Shown here: one piece after another, positions 17,322-25,976 of the stretch
Numbering within the stretch: position 1 is the first letter of the stretch
How the letters are laid out: each line of letters starts with the position of its first letter
NCBI RefSeq assembly: GCF_000963925.1
Contig: NZ_BAMV01000010.1
Span: 1-64,000, forward strand
Origin: Acetobacter cibinongensis
GTDB taxonomy: Bacteria; Pseudomonadota; Alphaproteobacteria; Acetobacterales; Acetobacteraceae
Direction: 5' to 3'
DNA: 64,000 nucleotides
Notes under the pieces: generated by a model
The model's database searches: none
Told to the model about the DNA's origin: nothing
What the model saw: only the letters and a program-made list of their open reading frames with translations
Program-made: the position numbers and the translations under genes

Positions 17322-17358
17322 GTATGAGATGATTTTTCAATAAAGCTGATTATCATAC
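17322..17358. promoter_or_regulatory. Inverted repeat in the peroxiredoxin/flavodoxin divergent region
   Basis: GTATGA (17322-17327) and TCATAC (17353-17358) form an inverted pair 25 bases apart in the AT-rich gap between two divergent redox genes. It could be an operator for a redox-responsive regulator, but the arms are short and no known consensus is matched. Confidence 0.25.
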
Positions 17359-17441
17359 AGACACCTACAAGCCATTCTCCCACTTACATTATGGCAGTGC
17401 CCCCTAAAGCTGCCATTCCCTGCTTCTATGGAGAAGAACCC

Positions 17442-17996
17442 ATGGCTGATATTGTTGTTGTGTACCATTCAGGCTTTGGCCATACCCGCAAAGTGGCTGA
17501 GCATGTTGCCAAAGGCGCAAATGCAGACCTGATTGCCATTTCAGAAACAGGTGACCTGACCGAAGCTGAATGGGAAAAGCTGAATGCAGCCAAAGCCATT
17601 ATTTTTGGCACCCCAACCTATATGGGCAACGTTAGCTGGCAGTTTAAGAAATTTACGGATGCCACGTCCCGTATCTGGTACAACCGTGGCTGGCAGGACA
17701 AAATTTTTGGCGGCTTTACCAATAGCGCCAGTCCGGTTGGGGATAAGGGCACAACCCTTGCAGCCCTACAAACTCTTGCCTCCCAGCATGGGGGAATTTG
17801 GGTGAGTCTCGGCCAGTTACCCAGCAATACCAAAGCTGCTCAACCCACAGACCCCAACACATTGGGGGGCTCAGTCGGCCTGATGGTCCAAAGCCCGGCG
17901 GATGCCAGCGTGGATGAAATTCCGCAAGGCCATCTGGATACCGCTGTTGCTTACGGGCAGCGGATAGCTGGCATTACAGGCCGCTTCTCCGCCTAA
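17442..17996 (+). CDS. Flavodoxin family NAD(P)H:quinone oxidoreductase (WrbA-like)
   Basis: A 184-residue single-domain flavodoxin-fold protein. The N-terminal FMN phosphate loop is YHSGFGHTRK (about 8-17), and FGTPTYMGNVSWQFK (about 52-66) is the second FMN-contacting segment shared with WrbA and related quinone reductases. It probably reduces quinones by two electrons using NAD(P)H, avoiding semiquinones. The ATG at 17442 follows GGAGAAG with good spacing and begins directly at the first beta strand. Divergent from the peroxiredoxin and closed by a strong terminator. Confidence 0.85.
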   Translation: MADIVVVYHSGFGHTRKVAEHVAKGANADLIAISETGDLTEAEWEKLNAAKAIIFGTPTYMGNVSWQFKKFTDATSRIWYNRGWQDKIFGGFTNSASPVGDKGTTLAALQTLASQHGGIWVSLGQLPSNTKAAQPTDPNTLGGSVGLMVQSPADASVDEIPQGHLDTAVAYGQRIAGITGRFSA

Positions 17997-18026
17997 ATAG
18001 CCAGGACCTGCCTGTCAAAAAGCAAG

Positions 18027-18064
18027 AAACCCCCGGCTGTTGGCAAGCAGACAGCCGGGGGTTT
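18027..18064. terminator. Bidirectional Rho-independent terminator
   Basis: Perfect 14-base-pair stem AAACCCCCGGCTGT / ACAGCCGGGGGTTT with a 10-base loop, between the convergent flavodoxin and lipoprotein genes. Confidence 0.92.
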
Positions 18065-18068
18065 TCTT

Positions 18069-18869
18069 TTACTGGGCAGCCGGGTTTACTGCATCCAGCA
18101 CTTCAGGTTGCACAACCGGAACCGATGGTACAGCAGTCATCTTATCTATGGCCGCTTTCCCTACAGCCTGAAGAGCCTGATGACCCAAGCTGTTCAGTTC
18201 ATCTGCCGTCGTCTTCAGGCTTGGAACGGTTGGTGTAGGTGTGGACGTTGTTGTGGTGGTCGCAGGTTTACTGGTCGCTGCTCCGGTTGCAGAAACTGGT
18301 TCTGATACTCCTGCCGGTTTTGTAACCGTGGCAGAAAACTGACTGGGAATAAGAGACACTTTGCTATTTGGCACTGCGGCTGCTGGCGTAACAGTGGACG
18401 CAGCGTAAAGCTGTGCATTCACAATACGATGCTCAGCCTGTGAAAGGCTGGTCGGGTTTTTGTCATATATATCAACAAGCTGTTCATTTGGTGCGTAACA
18501 GAACAACACGGTGTGCAGGTTAGGGTTCATCCCGGCTTTGACTGGTGCCCATAGCGCCTCTGACAAGCCAAAGGTGCTCACCCCTGTGAGCATTTCCGCC
18601 GCTGCCACGGCAGCTTTGCCACCAACCCCAAAGCCTGACGTATAAAGTTTATAAATATCGCATTGCCGGTTTTCATGCTGCACCTGCCCCTCCGGTTGGC
18701 CAACCGTGCTCATGACTGCAAAACGGTCTGCACCCGTTGTGAACTGCTCAAGATTGACCGGTTGCGCCTTGCTCTCACTCCCTGTGTTTGTGCAGCCAGA
18801 CAACAGGGCAAGGGCTGCACACCCTACCGTGCACAGGATAGTATTAATCCGGAACAACTTGAAAACCAT
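18069..18869 (-). CDS. Lipoprotein of unknown function
   Basis: A 266-residue protein with a lipoprotein signal ending in the lipobox LLSGC at about residue 26, so it should be lipidated. Residues about 30-150 form a compact domain containing DRFAVMSTVGQPEGQ, vaguely like the small BamE/SmpA-type repeat, and a glycine/alanine stretch that may insert in or touch a membrane. Residues about 170-215 are a Thr/Pro/Ala-rich linker, followed by a short helical tail. I do not recognise a family. The ATG at 18869 is chosen because it begins the signal peptide; a longer frame adds 17 unlikely residues. Confidence 0.75.
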   Translation of the reverse strand: MVFKLFRINTILCTVGCAALALLSGCTNTGSESKAQPVNLEQFTTGADRFAVMSTVGQPEGQVQHENRQCDIYKLYTSGFGVGGKAAVAAAEMLTGVSTFGLSEALWAPVKAGMNPNLHTVLFCYAPNEQLVDIYDKNPTSLSQAEHRIVNAQLYAASTVTPAAAVPNSKVSLIPSQFSATVTKPAGVSEPVSATGAATSKPATTTTTSTPTPTVPSLKTTADELNSLGHQALQAVGKAAIDKMTAVPSVPVVQPEVLDAVNPAAQ

Positions 18870-19481
18870 GTGGTAAACTGCGCCTTGCAAGAATGCATAT
18901 TCTGAAAATCTCTCTTTCACCGCGAGAGAACTGCCTCTCTATGCCACAAAACACAGTACCACCACGAGAGACCCCACGTTAAATTTTCGCTTATTCTGAA
19001 GAGATTATTTTTCAATAAGTATTATTTCCTCTCTCAAAATCTTGTTTTCTTTGCCTTGAGCACTGGGTTTTAATACACACAAACAAACCTCACACCGCGC
19101 CATAAAATCACCTATTTTACCGACGACTTATTCACGGAAAAAGAAAACAAGACATAGCGCGTGATTAGCTTCCGTTTAAAAAATATCGTGGTTACTGAAA
19201 AGATGTAGAATATTGAGCAGAATGCCGCATATTTTCTTACCGCCCACACGTCTCACCGGACCATGTTGCCACTTCAAGGGTTCAGCTATTCATTTGCCCA
19301 TATAAACAGAGAAGCCTCTTTCGGATTTTCGCGAAATATCTGCCGCCTGAAAATTTTGTCACATGCGTCAATTATTTTGTTTTTCCCCAGACCATGCTAC
19401 GCTCTGGCTTTCTTAAAAGCTGGTGGGCGTTGCAACTGATACACCTAAAAGCAGCCCCTCCCTGCCCGAAACCATACTGCT
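18870..19481. other. AT-rich intergenic region
   Basis: A 612-base gap between two divergent lipoprotein genes, clearly richer in A+T than its surroundings. I see no gene, RNA or repeat in it. It must contain promoters for both neighbours. The composition shift suggests older acquired DNA, which is inference. Confidence 0.5.
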
Positions 19482-21458
19482 ATGATTGCGCCTGTGACCT
19501 TGAAATCTTTCTCCCCAAGCAAAATTTTTCTCTGCTCAGGCATTTTGGTTTTTCTGTCTGGGTGCGCTGCGCCCATCACGGTGACGGAACGCTCTCTTAC
19601 GCAAACGTACAAGGCCCGCAATCAGAGTGCGCTCATCAGCAATACGTTAAGCACAACCAGCCTGACGACACTCAGGCGGCAAAATCTACTGGATACATGG
19701 CGACGGAACCCGGCAGAGGCCATAAACAGGCTGCGTAGTATGACGCAGCGCCAATTTTACGCGCAAAGTCTGACAGATCAGCTTTTTACTTTGTCAGAGC
19801 TCACTTATCTTCACGCACGCAAAACGCACGACAAAGCTTATTTTATGGCGGCGGCACTCTATGCCTACGCCTATCTTAACCCGCAGGCTCCTGATGCTGA
19901 GCGCCCCAGCCCTTTCAGCCAACACTTCCGGCAGGCGTGCGACATTTACATGCTGAGCCTGACGGAGGCTTTTGGCGCCCCTATTCAGGTAGCGTCCCAA
20001 CACTGGACGCTACCTTTTGGCACGTTAGACCTAGACGGCGTGCCCAGCTCCTACAAATGGTATGGGCATAGCTTGGCCGATCTACGCCCGCTTGCCCGTT
20101 TATCCATTACTGGAATTGAGAATATTTACTCTCATACAGGTTTGGGAGAGCCAGTAGGTGCCCTCCCCCGCCTTAGCAACGCTGAAGACAAATCCTTCAC
20201 AATTTCAGACAAACTACGAGTGCCGCTTAATCTGCAATTAGTTCTGTCGTCCCCACGCACACAGATTTTATCAAACACACTACAAGGCCATCTTGCCCTG
20301 ACGGCTATGGACGAGGCACCGCCCCCCAACACCACAAACCCGCGGCAATATGACCAGACAGCAGCACGCGCTGTCAGTCTGGACGAAACCATGGACTGGT
20401 CTTTGGAATATAAGGGCTTTCTGGATGGTCGTTTATTTGACCAGACACAATCACCACAGCTTTTCACCATTGAACCCCACCAGTACGGGCATAGGCCGGT
20501 TATTCTGGTACATGGCACTGCCTCCAGTGCAGCACGCTGGGCCAGTATGGTTAATGACTTGATGGAAGACCCTGTTATCCGGCAAAATTATGAGTTCTGG
20601 TTTTTTTCTTATGCAACGGGAAATCCCATTCCCTACTCTGCATTACAGTTGCGGCAAGCTCTTTTGCACACCATCCAGTACCTTGGCGGGGCACAGGCAG
20701 ATCCCGCGTTGGGACAAATGACCCTTATTGGTCATAGTCAAGGCGGGCTCCTCATAAAGCTTCTTGCGATTGATGCAGGCAACAGACTCTGGGACGGCAT
20801 GGTACCAAAGCCTTTGGACTCCCTAAAAATATCTGAAAAATACAAACAGTTTTTACACGAAACCCTTTTTCCCGCGCCGTTGCCAGACATCAAAAGCGTG
20901 GTATTTATTTCCACCCCACAGCACGGCAGTTATCTGGCCGGATTTTCCATTGCACATATGGTGGGGCGTATGGTGTCCTTCCCCCTGACAGTAACAGAAG
21001 CAACCCGTGCCGTGCTTGCCAGTGACCCCACATTACGCCGCTTGAACATGCGTCCGTGGCGGGTTGGCAGCGTATATGGCATGTCCCCTCACAGTGCGTT
21101 CATGCGGTCCTTGGCCCCCATTCCAGTTACGCCAGATATTACCGCCCACTCCATTATTCCTGTTACAGGAACAGCCCAGAACCTTGAAAAAGCTGATGAT
21201 GGCGTTGTGACTTATAAAAGTGCGCACGTACCCTATGTTGCGTCCGAACTTGTGGTACCGCATTCCGGCCACTCCACACAGTCCAACCCAATCACCATTG
21301 CAGAAGTGCGCCGCATCTTGCTTGAAAACTTACAGCAAACAGCCACCACAGAAACCTTGACCAAGCAGGATATCAGCACAATGGGCGGCGTGTACCGGTC
21401 TCCCGAACACCCTCTGGCGTCATCCGCGCAAATACAACAGGCACAGGCCACTCCATGA
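19482..21458 (+). CDS. Lipoprotein alpha/beta hydrolase
   Basis: A 658-residue protein with a lipoprotein signal (lipobox FLSGC at about residue 28) and a C-terminal alpha/beta-hydrolase domain from about residue 335. The hydrolase shows the oxyanion strand PVILVHGTASS (about 340-350), the nucleophile elbow GHSQGG (Ser at about 421) and a late His in VPHSGHSTQ. The N-terminal 330 residues are a helical region with RSMTQRQFYAQSL and no family I recognise. It is probably an outer-membrane-anchored esterase or lipase. It overlaps the next gene by four bases (ATGA), so the two proteins are likely made together and may act together. Confidence 0.82.
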   Translation: MIAPVTLKSFSPSKIFLCSGILVFLSGCAAPITVTERSLTQTYKARNQSALISNTLSTTSLTTLRRQNLLDTWRRNPAEAINRLRSMTQRQFYAQSLTDQLFTLSELTYLHARKTHDKAYFMAAALYAYAYLNPQAPDAERPSPFSQHFRQACDIYMLSLTEAFGAPIQVASQHWTLPFGTLDLDGVPSSYKWYGHSLADLRPLARLSITGIENIYSHTGLGEPVGALPRLSNAEDKSFTISDKLRVPLNLQLVLSSPRTQILSNTLQGHLALTAMDEAPPPNTTNPRQYDQTAARAVSLDETMDWSLEYKGFLDGRLFDQTQSPQLFTIEPHQYGHRPVILVHGTASSAARWASMVNDLMEDPVIRQNYEFWFFSYATGNPIPYSALQLRQALLHTIQYLGGAQADPALGQMTLIGHSQGGLLIKLLAIDAGNRLWDGMVPKPLDSLKISEKYKQFLHETLFPAPLPDIKSVVFISTPQHGSYLAGFSIAHMVGRMVSFPLTVTEATRAVLASDPTLRRLNMRPWRVGSVYGMSPHSAFMRSLAPIPVTPDITAHSIIPVTGTAQNLEKADDGVVTYKSAHVPYVASELVVPHSGHSTQSNPITIAEVRRILLENLQQTATTETLTKQDISTMGGVYRSPEHPLASSAQIQQAQATP

Positions 21459-22432
21459 GCACGCAACGCTTTTTACGCGGTATCGGCTGGTTTTTCCTTG
21501 CCTGCATGACGGCCTTTGCTACGGCAGCGCTTTTCTACTCCACGCTGGAACCGGATAGTCTGCGCAATGCGTTGGCTGCTTTATTCCCCACCTGTGTGCT
21601 GATTGCATTTTTCATACGTCGCTTCATCAGCACGACAGTGTCTCTCACAACTTTGTTCGCTGTCTTCTGGGGATGGTATTTAACAGACCCACCACGCAAT
21701 GACCGGGACTGGGCTGGAGAATATGCCGTTCCGGCTGACGCAACACTCAATGGGCGGGTAGCGCATATCGCGCATGTCAGGAATTTTACCTATCGTACGA
21801 CTGAAGACTATACCCCGCATTATTATGATGCGGATTATAATCTGGATGATCTTACCTCACTGGATTTGATCACATCCTATTGGGCAGGCGAAAGCATTGC
21901 TCATGTGTTCCTGAGCTTTGGCTTCAAAGATGGCAGGCATCTGGCCCTTTCCATAGAAACCCGCAGGCAGAAAACATTTTCCTATTCCGCCATTGCCGGT
22001 TTTTTCCACCATTATGAAACCTTTTATGTCACGGCTGATGAACGGGACCTGATTGGTGTGCGCACGGATATTCGGAAAGAGCGTGTCTACCTCTACACCC
22101 TCACTTTGTCGCCACAGGCGCGTGAACGATTGTTCCTGAGCTATTTGGCAGAAATCCACCATCTGACTGTCCAGCCAGAATGGTACAATACGCTGACAGA
22201 CAACTGCACCACAGGTATTCTTACCCGCGCGCAAGCCAAATGGCGTTACCGACTAGACTGGCGTGTTTTGCTGAGTGGTTATACGGCATCCCTTGCTTAT
22301 GACCTTGGGTTGCTCCAGACACACGGCCTGAGCTTTCCAGCGCTTAAACAGGCCAGCCGTATTCAACGCCCGGCACACGCAGTGCTTGATGATAGTTTTT
22401 CAACAAATATTCGCACCAGTCCTGCGCCTTAA
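21455..22432 (+). CDS. DUF4105 (Lnb N-terminal-like) membrane protein
   Basis: A 325-residue protein with three N-terminal membrane segments (about 8-28, 38-55, 60-72) and a periplasmic domain. That domain carries the DUF4105 signatures: AHVFLSFGF (about 150-158), a cluster of aromatic residues after YETFYV, and WYNTLTDNCTTGIL (about 243-256) with the conserved Asn-Cys-Thr-Thr. The Cys and the His of the first motif look like a possible Cys/His active site, but no activity is established for the family. Coupled to the lipoprotein hydrolase by an ATGA overlap. Confidence 0.8.
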   Translation: MSTQRFLRGIGWFFLACMTAFATAALFYSTLEPDSLRNALAALFPTCVLIAFFIRRFISTTVSLTTLFAVFWGWYLTDPPRNDRDWAGEYAVPADATLNGRVAHIAHVRNFTYRTTEDYTPHYYDADYNLDDLTSLDLITSYWAGESIAHVFLSFGFKDGRHLALSIETRRQKTFSYSAIAGFFHHYETFYVTADERDLIGVRTDIRKERVYLYTLTLSPQARERLFLSYLAEIHHLTVQPEWYNTLTDNCTTGILTRAQAKWRYRLDWRVLLSGYTASLAYDLGLLQTHGLSFPALKQASRIQRPAHAVLDDSFSTNIRTSPAP

Positions 22433-22461
22433 GGCAGAAAACTGCCTTTCCGGCTTTTTAT
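22431..22461 (+). terminator. Terminator after the DUF4105 gene
   Basis: AAGGCAG (22431-22437) pairs with CTGCCTT (22442-22448) around a 4-base A loop, followed a few bases on by a T5 run at about 22455-22459. The stem begins inside the stop codon of the DUF4105 gene. Confidence 0.7.
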
Positions 22462-22605
22462 TAAGACGACGAATATCTCTCACCTTGTTTTGACTAGATG
22501 CGCTCTATACTTAGCCGCGCACCATGATAAGTGTAAGATACGTTGCTGTTCGTCTCATGTCGTGCAGTAAAAGCTTCCTGCCAAAAGAAGTAAGAATAAT
22601 ACGCC

Positions 22606-23961
22606 ATGATAAATAGCAGCAGTAGTAGTACTCTTAGTCCAGAAGCTAACGCGTTGACAGAAAACGCAGAGTCCCATGCGCCAACGGGCTCTCCCCAGAC
22701 TGCGCGGCAGCGTATGAAGGCCGCTGCGCAGGTTGCCAGTGGCAATATGCTGGAGATGTATGACTTCATGGTGTTTGGCTATTATGCCGCAGCCATCGGG
22801 CATACGTTTTTTCCGTCATCAGACCCTTATGCGGAACTCCTTCTGTCTTTTGCCACCTTTGGTGCCGGGTTTCTTATGCGCCCGCTCGGAGCGTTGGTGC
22901 TTGGCGCGTATGTGGACCGTATTGGCCGCCGCAAAGGGTTGATCCTGACCCTCACCCTCATGGCGCTCGGAACACTGGCTCTTACCCTCACGCCCAGCTA
23001 CGCAACAATCGGCATTCTCGCCCCGCTCATGGTGCTTGCTGGCAGGTTGTTACAAGGCTTTTCCGCTGGGGTGGAGTTGGGCTCAACCTCCGTGTATTTG
23101 GCAGAAATTGCCAAACCTCATAACAAAGGGTTTATCGTTTCCTTCCAGTCGGCTTCACAGCAGGTTGCTGTCATGGGGGCGGCGGCTCTTGGCGTCTTTA
23201 TGGCGTCCATGCTGTCCCCCGCACAAATGGCGGCGTGGGGGTGGCGCATCCCCTTGCTGATTGGTTGCCTTATTGTGCCCGTTCTGTTTTTTCTACGCCG
23301 TAACCTGCAAGAAACAGAAGCGTTTGAAAAGCAGCACAGCCCTCCACATTTTCGGGAAATTCTCCAGACGGTTTGTAAGGAATGGCGGATCATTTCCACC
23401 GGACTTTGCATGGTTATCATGACCACAACATCCTTTTATGTCATTACCGCTTACACACCATCCTTTGGTAGTTCTGTCCTGCATCTTTCAAAAGTGAGCA
23501 GTCTGATCGTTACATTATGTGTGGGTATGTGTAACTTCCTGCTTATTCCGGTGTTTGGTGCGCTTTCAGACAAAGTGGGCCGTAAAAAACTGCTTATTGC
23601 GGCAACACTCTTGGCTATTCTAACGGCTTACCCCGCCATGCTCTGGCTGGTCACAGCGCCATCTTTCCAGCGCCTGCTTGTTGTAGAACTCTGGCTGGCC
23701 ATAATTTACAGCCTGTATAATGGCGCTGCCGTGGTTTACCTGACTGAAATTGTACCCCCACGTATCCGCACAACGGGTTTTGCTCTCGCCTACAGCTTGG
23801 CAACCTGTGTAGGGGGCTTCACCCCAACACTCTGCACATGGTTGATCCATACAACAGGGAATAATGCCGTGCCCGGCGCATGGCTTGCTCTTGCTGCTGT
23901 GTTTGGTCTGTGCGCGAGCCTGATAGCCCGCCCCTATGCTCAGGCTGAACTGAACCGGTAG
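22606..23961 (+). CDS. MFS transporter of the MHS family (citrate/tricarballylate:H+ symporter type)
   Basis: A 451-residue transporter with an extended hydrophilic N-terminus (about 35 residues) and 12 membrane segments. The start of the transporter fold, VASGNMLEMYDFMVFGYYA (about 43-61), is characteristic of the metabolite:H+ symporter (MHS) family and closest to CitA/TcuC-type citrate or tricarballylate carriers. The loop motifs DRIGRRKG (about 105) and DKVGRKK (about 325) are the MFS A-motifs. It should import a di- or tricarboxylate with protons. A candidate promoter, TTGTTT then TATACT at 22506 with 15-base spacing, is weak. A porin gene follows downstream. Confidence 0.85.
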   Translation: MINSSSSSTLSPEANALTENAESHAPTGSPQTARQRMKAAAQVASGNMLEMYDFMVFGYYAAAIGHTFFPSSDPYAELLLSFATFGAGFLMRPLGALVLGAYVDRIGRRKGLILTLTLMALGTLALTLTPSYATIGILAPLMVLAGRLLQGFSAGVELGSTSVYLAEIAKPHNKGFIVSFQSASQQVAVMGAAALGVFMASMLSPAQMAAWGWRIPLLIGCLIVPVLFFLRRNLQETEAFEKQHSPPHFREILQTVCKEWRIISTGLCMVIMTTTSFYVITAYTPSFGSSVLHLSKVSSLIVTLCVGMCNFLLIPVFGALSDKVGRKKLLIAATLLAILTAYPAMLWLVTAPSFQRLLVVELWLAIIYSLYNGAAVVYLTEIVPPRIRTTGFALAYSLATCVGGFTPTLCTWLIHTTGNNAVPGAWLALAAVFGLCASLIARPYAQAELNR

Positions 23962-23986
23962 AACATCGTTATTACACACCAACTAA

Positions 23987-24019
23987 AATGGTTGCATTGT
24001 GTGAAATAATGCAACCATT
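23987..24019. terminator. Perfect 12-base-pair hairpin after the MHS transporter
   Basis: AATGGTTGCATT (23987-23998) and AATGCAACCATT (24008-24019) are exact inverted copies around a 9-base loop, 25 bases after the transporter stop. There is no T-run. It may end or stabilise the mRNA, or be an operator for the downstream porin. The rest of the gap to 24247 holds no feature I can name. Confidence 0.55.
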
Positions 24020-24246
24020 CCAAGTTATTTCTGGTTCAGTTTTCTTGTCCTGTTCCCCATAATGCTTTTTATGCCACAGGTCGGAAGTAAAAATACTCTC
24101 AGCTCATTGCTTTAATTGACGGACACTCGGGCGCATGGCTTAAATGCCTGACCGGGACTACCGGCTATCTGGATGCTCTGACTGTATTTTTACTGTTTTG
24201 ACACCAGCATAATTGCGCAAACAATAAAGAAAATAAGTTAGCAATC

Positions 24247-25926
24247 ATGACTCTTCGGTGTTTTTCTGCTGCGGCTCAAACCAACACAGTGCGGTCTGCC
24301 ATACTTATAGTGCCTTTGAGCACTCTAGGGGTTTTACTGCACAGCGCGACTGCCCTTGCTTCAACATCCGATCCGGCAGTGCAAGAGCTGATACGCCTTG
24401 TCAAAGTGCAATCCCAGCAAATTCATGAACTCCAGTCACGGCTAGCTAAAGTTGAGAAACACACAACCCATGCCACGGCCACAACGCAAAACACGGTCAA
24501 GCCGCCGTCTGTGGCCCGCACGCAGCCTGTTCCGCACACTCTGAAGTCAGGCCCAGTAGAACCAGTAAAATTTGCCGGAGATACACCCTCACCCCAGTTT
24601 GCGATGAATAGTGCTGCCTATCCTTTGCTTCCTGCTGCTCCTGGGTCATACGCAGCGGTTTCCAACATGCCGTCCGGGTCTGCCCCTGTCATGGGGGTTG
24701 CCTCCCAAATTCCATCGTCCAGTCACAGCACAACAATAGGCGGACTCGTGCTGAAGTGGGGCAAGGGCCTTCCCCAGATTACCACGCCCGACAACGCATA
24801 CTCCTTCCGACCACGCGGTCGTATTCTTGTTGATTATGGCTCAGCCTTTGGTAGCCGTTTCCCTCAACAAAATGTCTCCCGTACCGTCATGCGAGCAGCC
24901 CGCTTAGGCTTTGAAGGCAACGTGCATCAACTGTCATGGGTGCTGGAAGGCGACTACGCTGACAACAAGCTGTCTGTCATGAGCGCCTTCATGACCTGGA
25001 GCGACAAGATGGGGGGCCATCTTGTAGAATATTCTCTTGGCAACAAATTTAATGAACGCGGCTTTGACGGCTCCACCGGTTCTGACCAGACCGTGTTTCT
25101 GGACCGCGATATTGTGGCCAATGCCATACTGCCTGTTAAAGGTTGGTACGGCATTGGGGGTGCCTTCAAAATCTTTGGTGATAACTGGCACGTTGCAGCA
25201 CAGATCACAGGAAACGATGTCAACACTGCAAACCTGACCAATAATGTGCGCGACGACCTGACCTACATGCTGCGCTCCCATTATATTCCATGGCGCAATA
25301 AGCAGGGCCTTGTACATTTGGGCGCCTGGGGATTTTACGAAGACGTAAAGCCAAGCAGCAGCTTCTCGCAAAACGTACGTTTGCTCGCCCGTACGGATGA
25401 TGCCTTCAGTCTTCAATTTGGGCCGGTCATGCCTATTGCCAATTCAATGGCAGGCGGGCTGGAAGCTTTTGGCATCTGGCGGTCTGCCTGGGCCTTGAGC
25501 GAGTTTGGCGTGCGGCATATCCAGATGCGTGACACAGCAGCTGGCCTGCCTGCCAATACTCCATTCCACGGAGCAGCAGGCACGGAAGAAGCCTTCAGTG
25601 CACAGGCTGGTATTTTTCTGACCGGGGAAACACCCAACTACTTTGCGCATACCGGCCAGTGGGCCACCCCCCGCATTTTACACCCAATGACAGATGGTGG
25701 CTGGGGCGGCTGGGAAGTTGCTGCAAGGTGGGACTGGATTGATGCCACACATATTCCAACAGGCGGACGTGCCTGGACCGCGACCGTTGGTGTAAACTGG
25801 TACTTGCTGAGCTTTGCGCGCCTTATGCTTAACTATACCCATGCAGACGTTACGAATAAAACCGGCAATTACAAGGGTGCCAATAGCGGGAATATTGTAG
25901 GCCTGCGCTCTGCCGTTACGTTCTAA
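24247..25926 (+). CDS. Outer-membrane porin, OprO/OprP-like
   Basis: A 559-residue outer-membrane protein. The signal peptide ends near ATALAST (about 39). A short coiled coil (about 45-72, VQELIRLVKVQSQQIHELQ) matches the trimerisation segment found at the start of OprP-like porins, followed by a long Pro/Ser/Thr-rich linker to about 160. The barrel (about 160-559) has the GRILVDYGSAFG and RRA(A)RLGFEG-type strands of phosphate-selective porins and ends in Phe (LRSAVTF). The substrate could be phosphate, pyrophosphate or another anion; the adjacent carboxylate symporter makes an organic acid possible, which is inference. Confidence 0.82.
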   Translation: MTLRCFSAAAQTNTVRSAILIVPLSTLGVLLHSATALASTSDPAVQELIRLVKVQSQQIHELQSRLAKVEKHTTHATATTQNTVKPPSVARTQPVPHTLKSGPVEPVKFAGDTPSPQFAMNSAAYPLLPAAPGSYAAVSNMPSGSAPVMGVASQIPSSSHSTTIGGLVLKWGKGLPQITTPDNAYSFRPRGRILVDYGSAFGSRFPQQNVSRTVMRAARLGFEGNVHQLSWVLEGDYADNKLSVMSAFMTWSDKMGGHLVEYSLGNKFNERGFDGSTGSDQTVFLDRDIVANAILPVKGWYGIGGAFKIFGDNWHVAAQITGNDVNTANLTNNVRDDLTYMLRSHYIPWRNKQGLVHLGAWGFYEDVKPSSSFSQNVRLLARTDDAFSLQFGPVMPIANSMAGGLEAFGIWRSAWALSEFGVRHIQMRDTAAGLPANTPFHGAAGTEEAFSAQAGIFLTGETPNYFAHTGQWATPRILHPMTDGGWGGWEVAARWDWIDATHIPTGGRAWTATVGVNWYLLSFARLMLNYTHADVTNKTGNYKGANSGNIVGLRSAVTF

Positions 25927-25936
25927 TATACGACAC

Positions 25937-25976
25937 GGTGTGTAGAAATTGCTGAATGCAAACTTTTCTACACACC
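25937..25976. terminator. Bidirectional terminator-like hairpin
   Basis: GGTGTGTAGAAA (25937-25948) pairs perfectly with TTTCTACACACC (25965-25976), loop 16 bases. It lies between the convergent porin and SDR genes and includes the SDR stop codon. No clear T-run follows on either strand. Confidence 0.6.

Noticed and set aside
17331-17360. Fur box upstream of the flavodoxin gene
   Set aside because: Only one half (GATTATC) resembles the consensus; the other half is not matched.
18027-18064. Small RNA in the hairpin between flavodoxin and lipoprotein genes
   Set aside because: The perfect stem with A- and T-flanks between convergent genes is fully explained as a bidirectional terminator.
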